NCBI GenBank assembly: GCA_035048485.1
Contig: CM068589.1
Coordinates: 6,690,224-6,754,223, forward strand
Direction: 5' to 3'
Length of the DNA: 64,000 nucleotides
From: Pteria penguin
Taxonomy: Eukaryota; Mollusca; Bivalvia; Pterioida; Pteriidae
The notes beneath the pieces are model-generated. The model was not told the DNA's origin and did no database searches. It was given only the letters and a program-made list of their open reading frames with translations. The translations under genes were made by a program, and so were the position numbers. Of this stretch, positions 41,701 through 53,700 are shown in pieces. Every line of letters starts with the position of its first letter. Position 1 is the stretch's first letter.

Positions 41701-44700
41701 TTTATAGATTTTATGGGGTCAAGGCATATTAGTTCAGATTAACACGTAGTCAGCTGTTTTTACTCGTAAAAAGGGAGGACTGATTACAGAGCGCAGTATA
41801 TAGAGATTTATGGAGAGTTGGAGGAAAATATTAAGGGATTAGGCTGGACTTTAATCAGTTGTAACTGACTAAAATAAGAGCTGGCGATTTCTTCATGAAA
41901 ATGGGATCGTCTTTGAACAGGTCGTTGATCTGATAACCGATTTGGGACTGGTGGGTAGTGGGTACGAATCTTTGTATGTTACAGGTCTTTCCTTTGGTAC
42001 TTGATTAGACCGCAGCGCCCTCCCCTTATAATTATTCAAACGATAAGAGAGCGAGGGGGTGGTATTGTTATAAGGGAAATGTAATTAAACAAAGGTAAAT
42101 AAGGACGTACAGCATTATCTAAACTGCGACGAAGAAGAGTGGGTCCTACTGTAAATAATAGCACCTACCGTAGATGTTATGTTTTCCCGTCAGTGCGTAC
42201 GGCCTATACCAGGATATGTCGGTGCTTTATCACGTAGCGTCATATAGGTCGTGACTCATCTCGTCTTACCTGTGTCACATAGGGGCGGATCCCGGATTTT
42301 GTTTTTTGTTGTTTTAATGACTAAAAAATGGCGAAATAAGATAATGAATATGACAGTTGGAACGAGATTTGCAAGTTTTTGAGGAGAGCATTTCTACTTC
42401 CTTTAGCGGGTGATACCACGTGCTATATGTATATATTGTCTTATTTAACATCGGAAGTACATTGTATATATTATCATATTGGCTAAATGTAGTAAGCATG
42501 CATGTTTCATGTCTAATAAGCGGGCAGACCTGGTGTAGTGTTTAAGCGCTTTGCTGGCGGTGCAGCGATGCAGGTTCGATTGCCGGATTGCGTCACTATG
42601 TTTAAGAGGTTGGTCCCCCTTGCATCTATTGCAATGTGGTCGAAAGATTGTTGAAAGCGACATAAAACACCAATTAACCAACATATCTATGTAAACATGC
42701 GAAAAACCTCGAGTCCGGGGCCACTCTGAACACCTCAGACATTATGTTACAATAACAGAAGTAGCCAAGTAATATCAGCACGGTATGAATATAACAAGTC
42801 AAGAGCAGATAACTCTTAAAGAAATTTTGAAACATGGAGTCATCTTGTGGTGTGTCATTTTGTGGTAATAAGGGAGTGGGAGATCAGGTGACTGTTTATT
42901 TATATTTACCACAGTGTCGAATTTCATAGACATTCATTGTTGTGATTCGTTGGCATGTAGGAGGGGGAGTCCCGAAAGTACTGTTTGTACTAGACTGTAC
43001 CGGTGCTCGCTAAATAGACCATTGAGTCATGTCCGGTAACTCTGTCATGACTATGCCCTGGGAAGGGAAGACACTGTTCTGAAGTAGATCTGCGCTCAGT
43101 GAATGACAGTGTAGAGAGATATGCTTGTGAACTTTTATAGCATGACGATACTTACTTAGAGCATGGTACTCAAGTTTCAACCTACTCCTCCTAGAGTCAT
43201 GGGAGTTCATAAGAGTAACAGAGTCGTCCTTGACCTAGGGACATCCTTGAATTAGGGTCATGGATTAAACCGCGAAAGACCTCTCCTCAATGTATAGAAT
43301 TCGAGCTAGAGGTATAACGAATGATAGGCCACTCTCCATCGTTGTGCTGTGCGTCGATTACATGATAGGCATTTTGAATCAAGGCACGTAACTCTGTCGT
43401 CAGTCTGGTTTGATATGAGTACTAACTGTATTAACTGTCGTGATTGCTCCGCAAAGGGATGAGCTATTTGAGCCTTGCCGTGATTTAGCCATGAGAAGGG
43501 ATGAGCTCTTTAAGCCCTGCCGTGACTTTGCCCTGCGAAGGGATAAGCTCTTTGAACTCTGCCGTGACTTTGCCCCGATAGGGAATAAACTCTTTGAGCC
43601 CTGTCGTGACTTAACTCCGAGAAGGGATGAGCTCTTTTAGCCCTGTCGTAACTCCGCCTCTTGAAGGGACGAACTCTAAGCCCTGTCGTGACTTTGCTTG
43701 GAGAAGGGATGAACTCTTCAAGTCCAGTCGTGACTTTGCTAGGAGAAGGGATGAACTCTTGAAGTCCAGTCGTGACTTTGCTTGGAGAAGGGATGAACTC
43801 TTGAAGTCCAGTCGTGACTTTGCTTGGAGAAGGGATGAACTCTTGAAGTCCAGTCGTGACTTTGCTCCGAAAAGGAAGACGATTATTTCACGTATATGGC
43901 GACGGCTCTAGAGAGGCGTGAATGGTGGACCATAATTTTGTCGGTGATTTTGGTTTAGGATGGACCATAATTTTGTCGGTGATTTTGGTTAAGGATGGAC
44001 CATAATTTTGTCGTGATTTTGATGTGGGATGGACCATAATTTTGTCGTGATTTTGGTGTGGGATGGACCATTATTTTGTCGTGATTTTGGTGTAGGATGG
44101 ACCATTATTTTGTCGTGATTTTGGTGTAGGATAGACCATAATTTTGTCGTGATTTTGGTGTGGGATGGACCATTATTTTGTCGTGATTTTGGTGTAGGAT
44201 GGACCATTATTTTGTCGTGATTTTGGTGTAGGATGGACCATTATTTTGTCGTTATTTTGGTGTATGATGGACCATTATTGTGTCGTGATTTGGTCTAGGA
44301 AGGGCGAGTTCTCGACTCTCACAAAAGTTAGTTTGGAGTCATTAGCCATAGCCTTGTCTTATTTGTGCACCGACAAGCACCACTACGAGAGTACTCGCTA
44401 ACTGGTCTTGTGAATATTGAATTCTGGGAGGGACGCGCTTGGGTGATCTGTCACAATTTCCCTTGTTCATTATCTGTATCACACTGTCATTGTTACCAAC
44501 GTGTTGAGTAATATTCTCAGTGCTCAGTCTCGTCAACATTGTGTAACATACAGATATATATCTCCGCTGTAATATCTACTTATATCGTAATGCAGATTCT
44601 GTTCTATTCCTGAATTGAACTATTTTCCCTATATGACTTGGTAAAACGCTTGATTGTCGGAGCAGGCAAACCGGGTTCGACTCACTGATTATGCCACCTT

Positions 44701-47700
44701 TTACATCTTGTTGATAGCTGTCTGATGTTATGTGCATCACGATGATGATGATAATAATAATTTTCATGTAAACACCTCCTCTTTCCTTTACTCATACATA
44801 TATTACCAGAGTTCTTTTTCTTCTTTCCACAGCACATCTCTCTCACCCCATCCCCATTTCCTAACCGTTACTTCTCTCATTTCATTTCGATATTCCACCG
44901 AATTTTCTCCTCGCGTCTCAAACATTGCATACACGCACAGGTCGGAAGCTGTAGAGAGTTGTCTGAAGTGTGCGATAAAGTCGTTACGAGACATTTTATG
45001 GCAAATTATCTTGCGATACCAATGTTATGGCAAAATTTTATCGCATCTTATGGTATCGTACCAGGTAATTCCCCTGCTTGTGCGATTTTATCAGAGACCC
45101 TACGCATATTGTAACGATTTATCGTAAGGTACCGTGCGATTACAGCGTGGTGGTCAATTTTATCGCATCTTACTGTATCATATATAGTTTTCCCCAGTTC
45201 TGCGATATATTAGGATTTGCTACTCACTCATTGAATACTCACAGCTCGGAAGTGAGGACTTTACCATGCGATGCGATGGCATCGTGGCTAGCGATTTTAT
45301 CGCATCTTACCGTATCGTATCGGGTGATTCCCCTTATTTTACTCGTATACTTGGACGTCCCACTCATTTAGTACATACACACACTTACTTCGGAAGTTAT
45401 GTACTTACGGATGCATAGTGTATTACAGCTGTACCTTCATTTAGCGTCAACCGGATGACTTAGTCCGGATAGCTCTCGAGTTGTCACGGTATTCCAGTGT
45501 ACGACTTGTGCTCAATATTCTATCAAGTAAATTGTGGTTTTGTCTAGTAGCTTACTTGATATGATGGTGACTTTAACTTTTTACTACACGAGGGTTTTGT
45601 ACTGAGGATCAAACAGTTTCTCGGAGTTTATTTACTACACGAGGATTTTGTACTGAGGATCAAACAGTTTCTCGGAGTTAATCTACTTCACGAGGATTTT
45701 GTACTGAGGATCAAACAGTTTCTCGGGACTTTATCTACTTCACGAGGGTTTTGTACTGAGGATCAAACACTTTCTCGGGACTTTATCTACTTCACGAGGA
45801 TTTTGTACTGTGGAACAAACACTTTCTCGGGAGTTTATCTACTTCACGAGGATTTTGTACTGAGGATCAAACAGTTTCTGGCAGTTTGCTTGGTGACAAG
45901 TGTTAATGGTAGCTGTATTTGATTGTGTTTAATTTAACTTTGTGCGTAAACTTTATGACGAGTATTGAGTAAATCAGCGTATCTGTTTATTTTCATGATG
46001 ATATTTTACCATCAGATATCTGACAGTGGTACATATTGTGGAAGATACCGCTGAATGCCGTATGTATGGACCAATTTACATTTGTGAATTTTCTTGCTGA
46101 AGTATAAAGAGTGACATTTTTTCGTGGATCAATTTATATCCCATTATTATAATGATTGCGGTTGTGGAATATACCTCAGCACGGCTTTGCGTCGCGGATT
46201 TACATTATTGTGTGTGAAATGAGGAGCATATGACATCTTTAACTTCCGTGTACGTGACTTTTTCGTGAATTTTATAGTCAGGAAACAACTGCCAGTCATG
46301 GAATTAATTCAGTCTCCTAAAAACTTTTGAGTGCTCTTGGAATTTTCTATGTAATTTCAGTAGTTGAGGACGGATAACAATTCATAACGCCACCACTAAC
46401 TTCTTAAAATTAGAGTGAAGAAAGGTAGATAATCCAGGACAGAACTACTAGCTTCTTCTACTTACAGCGAAGGAAGATAAATTCTCACTACAGATAATAC
46501 AGATAGTAGTACAGGGAACTACTAGCTTCTTATCTACAGGGAAAAAATCCTAAATTACTATAAAACTGGATTTTGAATCATATTAAAACTTGATTACATA
46601 TTTTTCACACCATTTGTGCATAAGCATTTATGAAATGAAGAATGTTGATTTTGCATCGACAAAGGACATGACTTCCTCTAGCGCACGTGGATCGGCACCT
46701 TTATCGAAAGGTGCGACGGACTGTGTTTCTACTAGAGAACACTTCGTAACGCCTTTGACCCCACCGCTGCTAAGGCGTGCAAACTGCAAGAAATATCGAC
46801 GCCGGGCTTCCTACATAGAGCCCGAGGGCATGTATAGAGTTCGATCCCCTCGGAGCTTCTCGGACGTCTCCAATAGATCATGTATGTGTTACTCAGAAGA
46901 GTTTGATTTGCACTGAGTCGGTCGTACGAAGTAGTGTCATGTAATGGTAGGGATTTAAGTGGAGATTCTGGTAGTGAATACAAAAAGTAAAACGCGTGAA
47001 ATAAGAATTAGTGAAAGCTGGGAAAACTGAAGTCACGTGTTACAGTACAGACCTACACTTAATAGATCCCTCGCTGCTTTAGGAGGGGTCCGTTACGTAG
47101 GTCTAAATTTCTGTGCATGGCATCAGACAGGTGTCGTCACCGTATAAGTGAAGAAATGTGGGTGTAACGTTAGACACGATGCATACAAACAATCATTTCG
47201 GGGTATTGTCTCCCCCCCTTTTCTTCCCCGTCTGATTATTTTCCTGCTATTTCTAACCCTGTTACTGCTGCCTTCCTTTTTGCCCATCCCTTTCATCGTC
47301 GATATATTCTTTTCCAATGCTAATATAGTCTTCGTGTCCTTGACATACTAGTGAGACGCCTTCCCGGATATAAAGTTATGAGCACCTAAAGCTATTAAAC
47401 TTGCGATATAATCCTAGCAGCAACAGTCAGTTCTACACGTAACACATTGAGATTTAGTTCAAAGCTATATTTTATGTCTTTCGTGTTCGCTGAGTTTATT
47501 ATAGATGGTTTTACAAGTGTTTTGTTCTAAGTATAATGTGCTGTATAGAGATGATAGCGAGAGGAGTGTTCGAGAGGAAGGTCCATGTTGAAGGTCAGGT
47601 GGTGAGAAGAGGGTGTTCGAGATGAAGGACGAATAATAAAAAGAGAGTGTTCAAGATGAAAACCTGGTACCGAGAGGCGAGTGTGTGATTGGAAGGTCAG

Positions 47701-50700
47701 GTTATGAGAAAAAATTGTTCGAATCGGATTATGAGTGGAGTGTTCGATTGGAAATTTAGGTAGGGAGAAGAAAGTGTTTGAGGTGATCGGATAATGAGAA
47801 GAGAGGATTAAAATTAAAAGGTTATATATTCAGCTAGAATGGTGTGTTCGTGAAGTATGTGTATTCTTTTTATAACCCTTTTGTTTGTGACACTGTTGGT
47901 TTCCAAATAATTTATAAGTTACATTTGACATCAGAAAAGGAATTTTTATTTTGATTATACCAGATTGGCGATGATAAGTGTGAAAATTATTTTCGCGTGT
48001 TGTCAATGTCACGGTCATAATTGATCAGATAGTTAATGGCCATACGGTGTTTTTGTAAGCGTTACGTCTGCTCCGTTGAATACTACACTTTTGCTTAAGG
48101 AATTTTAATTATATTACGCAAGTTTCAGATCCCAGACTAATGTGTATTTAATGTATTATGGTGCTTTTTGAAATTGTGAACACGTGGCCCAGTAAAGTAT
48201 GTTATCTCTGTCCTAGCTTAGGATATCGTCAAGTAGAGATGGTGCTTTTCCAGTTTCGGTTTCCGTGTTTGTCGAGGCTTTCGGTTCCTTTATTTGTCGG
48301 GGCATGTATTAAGGTTGTGTGTCTCTTGTGTTTAACGTAGTGTCAAGATTATTTTATCAGTGGTTCGGGTAAATGGTGTGGAAAAGCGAAGAACCATCGA
48401 GCTTCGGCGTGGTGGACCTCTTGTCAAGTTAACAGAATTTAGGGTTCGTTGGCTGGCGTGCGTCTCCAGGAAGAGACGGCTAGTGCGTATGTACCGAGTT
48501 TGTTATTTTCCTTCCACGGATTAAAATAAATTCTCTGAATTAAAGTATTTAAAATAGCTCGCAACAAAAGCAAAAGTAAAGGGGCGGATCATTGCTTCAT
48601 TTGTATCTTAAAGTAAAGCGTCGGTCTGATAAGAAAGACAACTCTTACACTGATTTATTGGGACATATTTAAAGTAATGGTCACGCGTTTGGCAGGTGGG
48701 AAAGATGATCCGAGTTTGATTCCCAAATTTGGCCTCTATATTTAGGAGGTCAGTTGGTCATCTCAAATTCCCATGGCGGGATATGACGGAAAAGTTGTTG
48801 AAAATGTAGAGACTTTTGAGCAAGTTATAAATCAAATTGTCGGGAAGCGCATTGAAACAGCAGCCGTTTTATTATTTTTCCTCCACTTTGAAGTAATTGA
48901 ATCTCATTACAAGAAAATTGTATTTTAAATGTGCAAAGCATGCATTGGGGTGCATCGTCTTAAGTCGCAATATTAAAACGCCCACGACGAGTTCACTCGA
49001 GTAAATTGTCAAATTCCACCAGGAGTTCACAGAGTGTCATAGACTATTTGTATCTTGTGCCAAGTTCTCTTCTGTAAGCTTTTTCAGATTTCAACCGCAT
49101 TCTTTATACTCGATCAAAAAATAGTGTAAAATCGGTGCACAAATTCAGTCGATAGATCTAGGTTAGTTCTCCGTGTGGTTGGCAATCAGCGCTGCATAAT
49201 GGTTTATATTAGTAAACTAATTATCAAAACCGGCAACGGAATTGAAATTACGGAATAAGTGTACTGCGTATGTCAGTGTAGGAATGCGTTCAACAGATGC
49301 TTGTAAATACACGGTGAATTTCGGGGTGTTTATCTGGATTGTTTTGTGGATAAGGGAATGATCCTGGATCTATTATTTGGTCTTGAGATTTGGAGGTCGT
49401 CTGCATGATAAGCCGTGAATGAAGGAGTGATGAATGTAACATCCCGTTATGTCGTCTGCATATTCTTGTTATCATTTCAGCAGAGGTAAGATGCAGTTAT
49501 ATCTAATATCATAGATCTGGTCACATTTCTTAGAAATGGTATGAAGCGTGGATTTCCTTGAATGTGTATTGAGATAGTAATGGGAAATTATGAGCTCACA
49601 ACATGAGTATTGAACTTGAGTGTTGAGGTCTTTCTACCATGGCATTCTGGATCTCTACCCGAAACATCATAATATAAGAATTCAGCATACTTTTGCAGTC
49701 TTCTCCTGGTCTGTATTTCATGGATCAGAATTAGCGCGACCTTGGAGCTCTCCCCTTGTTCCTTGCAGGAGCATTTCCTCATTCTGTCTATCCAGTGCTA
49801 ACCACTAATTCCTCATAATTGAGCCTGAACATTCTCTACTAATTGGTGTGCTATTAACCAGGTCACCTGCTCTGGAAATTATGGTGAACAGAAATTAGAA
49901 GGTACACCAACTAATTGAGGCAAACCAGTGTGAAGGTATAATGTTATTGGATTGCACTTGCACAAGGTGGTGTTGAGATGTAATGGTGGTGTTGAGATGT
50001 AATGGTGGTGATAGTGGCTGTAAGTATTTGGTGGTGCTATGTCAGTGATATAAACACTGCGATTTGTTGGTTTATAGCTTTTTAATGTGTAGAAGTCATC
50101 TGGAGTCTTCTCACAGTACAACATGTGTAAGAACTTGAAGAAAGATTGAGTAATTGTGGCTTCCAACTAGAGCAAGTTAGAGTCATTGTGGTTCCAAACT
50201 AGTGCAACTGAAAGCTAGTGTGGCTCCAAAGTGGAGCAAATTCTTCTTTAACTAGTATATAAGTCTGCTTTACCTGCTTACTCGTGAGTTAATGTAAACT
50301 GCATTCCTCTTTTTATAATGATAGTCAGATACTTATAGTCTTACGCTAGAGGGGTTTATGCCTCAGCTCTAGTAAAAGTGACATACTTTACTCAGTGACT
50401 TCAGATTTCCAACAGTTCATACTATTTGTGGATAGACTTTGACTTTATCCAGTACAATCAAGCCCTTGTAAGATGTTAGTTCTCTTTTAAAATATCCCAC
50501 CCTTCCTCCAAAACCGGAAGTTTTTAGTTATTTTGTAGACTCTTGATCTTATGTTACCATAATTATTAGGCAGTGTTTGATATTTTGTGTTGTCTGTATT
50601 TTTGAATCCTCATGATGGATGTAGCTTGTCAATCAGGAAATGCTTGTTTCCGAGGTATTTGGGGCACATTTTACGAGGAAATTTTATGACAAATAATAAG

Positions 50701-53700
50701 ATTTAGAAATTGGGTCTCCTGAATCAGTAAAAAAAATTCTTCTTAATCTCCGTCATAAAAGGGCAATTTTCTAGAAAAAACTAGCAAATATAGTCAAATC
50801 TCAAACAGAAAATCGATCATATCTGTAGATATCTATGTTTAAGGTGCCATCAAATATCTATGATTTATGATAGGTCCCCTAGACTTAGTAAAACAGGCAC
50901 CTGGTCCCTTTGATTTTCTGAAGTCTATTGAGTGCCCTCTATAGTATGTTTGTGTGTCACTCTTACAAGTTACAACTGTTATATACTGTTGTTTTGTTGT
51001 TTTTATATTCTGTGATTATAAGTATTGACAGAGTTGTCTTTTCCTTACAGCGGGATCTTTTGTGGCCCTGACACTTATGAACAAAGTCCAGGGGACGTCA
51101 CCCACAGATCGACCTCCTGGAGACGGCCCACCTAGTGGTGTACCGCTACGTGACAGAGTTACTGCCCCTATACCAGTTGATGTAAGTCAGTTACAGAAGA
51201 GCTATGGGAATTCACCATGTGATTTCTTTCTATGATACACTGAATGATTCCACAGTTAATCATGATATGTATTATCTACAATATAATGTGATACTGTAGT
51301 ACAACATAAAGTATAATATTTATGCCCATAAAGCATAGTTACAGGCTGGGAGGTCCTGGGATCAGGGCTGAGAGGTCCTTGGATCAGGGCTGAGAGGTCC
51401 TGGGATCAGGGCTGGAAGGTTGTGGGATCAGGGCTGAGAGGTCCTGGGATCAGGGCTGAGAGGTCCTGGGATCCGGTCTGAGAGGGCATGGGATCAGGCT
51501 GAGAGGTCGTGAGATCAGGGCTGAGAGGTTGTCTGGGAGGTCCTGGGATCAGGTCTGGGAGGTCCTGGGATCAGGGCTGAGAGGGCATGGGATCAGGGCT
51601 GGGAGGTCGTGAGATCAGGGCTGAGAGGTTGTCTGGGAGGTCCTGGGATCAGGTCTGGGTGGTCCTGGGATCAGGGCTGAGAGGGAATGGGATCAGGGCT
51701 GGGAGGTCCTGGGATCAGGGCTGAGAGGGCATGGGATCAGGGCTGGGAGGTCGTGAGATCAGGGCTGAGAGGTTGTCTGGGAGGTCCTGGGATCAGGTCT
51801 GGGAGGTCCTGGGATCAGGTCTGGGAGGTCCTGGGATCAGGACTGAGATCAGGCCCTGGCTAGCCACATGTAAGTGTCCTGTCACTTGGATGAGGTATTA
51901 CATACCCAAACTTCCGTGTCGGGTAGATATGAAAGTGTCAAAGATCTGACACTGCTTCAGGTGTAAAAGATCTGATACTGCTTCAGGTGTAAAAGATCTG
52001 ACACTGCTTCAGATGACTCCATTGTAGGATCTCATCTTTTGTGCAGCGTTTTGGGCAGATGTAGTCACCATCCAAATGTCACAATATTGGTGTGATGTAA
52101 CCGAGTAACACACAATTTGGACTGTGTATAGGTACTATGTACATTCCATCGAGAGTCGTGTATAGTAACAGGAAGAAGAGGCTCCTAATAATGCTGCCAT
52201 GTAATGCTATCATGATAGAAATGCCAAATTTCTGGAAATAGCGTAAAACAGAGATGTTGCATAATACTTGGATGACAATTGACTTAGCAAGATGCTTGAC
52301 CTTGACCTTGGTGAGTGAACATCATCTGATGGCTTGGAGAGTCAGGAAGAAGGAGCATCTTGGCAAATTGATAACTTTGGCTTACATAGCAAAGGCTAGC
52401 AGTTAAGGCATAAACTGTAAGTGTCATTATGATATGAATGAAATGGTGTTCACAAGAGTCAGGAAAACAACATCAATTATTGCCAACTTTTTTTTAGGTA
52501 TTGGCTAGCATGTCACACAATGATAAAAAATACAAACTATTTTCTATATTTTTAGGAAAGAAAAAGTGTAGAGTTAAATTATTCTAAATATAATGAGCTG
52601 AAGAAGTACTTAGATATTGCTGTAGAAGATCTAAATGTAAGTAACATTTCTCTGAACTCAGGTATTGAGATCCATAGATTTCTTTAGGTGGAACCACCCT
52701 AACAAGGGTGCAGTAGATATTTCATTTGAGCCATGCTATAGTAAAATTGCATGATATGGGTGCAAAATTCCTGAAAACAGATCAGAAAAAAGTTGTAACT
52801 GAAAAAAACTTAAGTTTCCTTAATATTGATCCAAGTCCTGAAAATTTAAACCAAGATTTTGTAATGCGGAGAGAATACAAGTGGGGCCATATGTGGATGG
52901 GTCACTAGTCGGGTGTAGGTTAAAGTGTACCCATGTATAGTTAGGTATACTACCACAGTGTGGATAAAGTGGATTTAGTATCTTGACTAGAATAACTAGG
53001 TGAAATGTCTCGTTTATTTACACAATGAGAAAATCCAGTGACATTGGTGATACTTGTTCTATTTCCAATTACGACATGTTAGTAATAGTGCCGCATAATA
53101 CACACATTGCTAAGTGTGGCTTGACAAAATTAAAGTACATTGACAACAGTAACATACTTGCATACTCTGAAGTCTGAAAGCTTTGAATTCTCACATACAA
53201 ATGTACACAGACAACAAATCAGAGCAGTAAGGCCGTACCTCATAGCAAGTATTGACCAGACGCGTGTTGAATGTGAGTAAGTTGTACTTTGTTACATTTT
53301 ACAGATAGCCCGTCAGAGGTATCAGAAAGACCCATCAGATAAGCTGCAGAGTGTGATACAGTCGAAGGAGAAAACGGTGAAAAAGCTCGAAGAACAGTTA
53401 AAGGTGCACTCATCTACCTTATATTACGATAGTCATGTAAGTAGGTCGGGTCAAGGTCACCTTGAGCATGCAGAGTGTGGCACAGGTATTGTAACAAGGA
53501 ATGGTTTGTTTATTTTCACTGCTGTGACATCATTGTAGTGTCTCTGCGGATAATTTTAGTTCAGGCAAATCAAAGTCTACAATTTGATTGGTTAGTTTTG
53601 CATTTATTGTATAAATGGCTGTTATTTAATATGATGATTCAGATATGACGGAGGGTTTTAATGCATTTTTCTTCAGAATGTAAACAAGTTTGTTCAGGCA

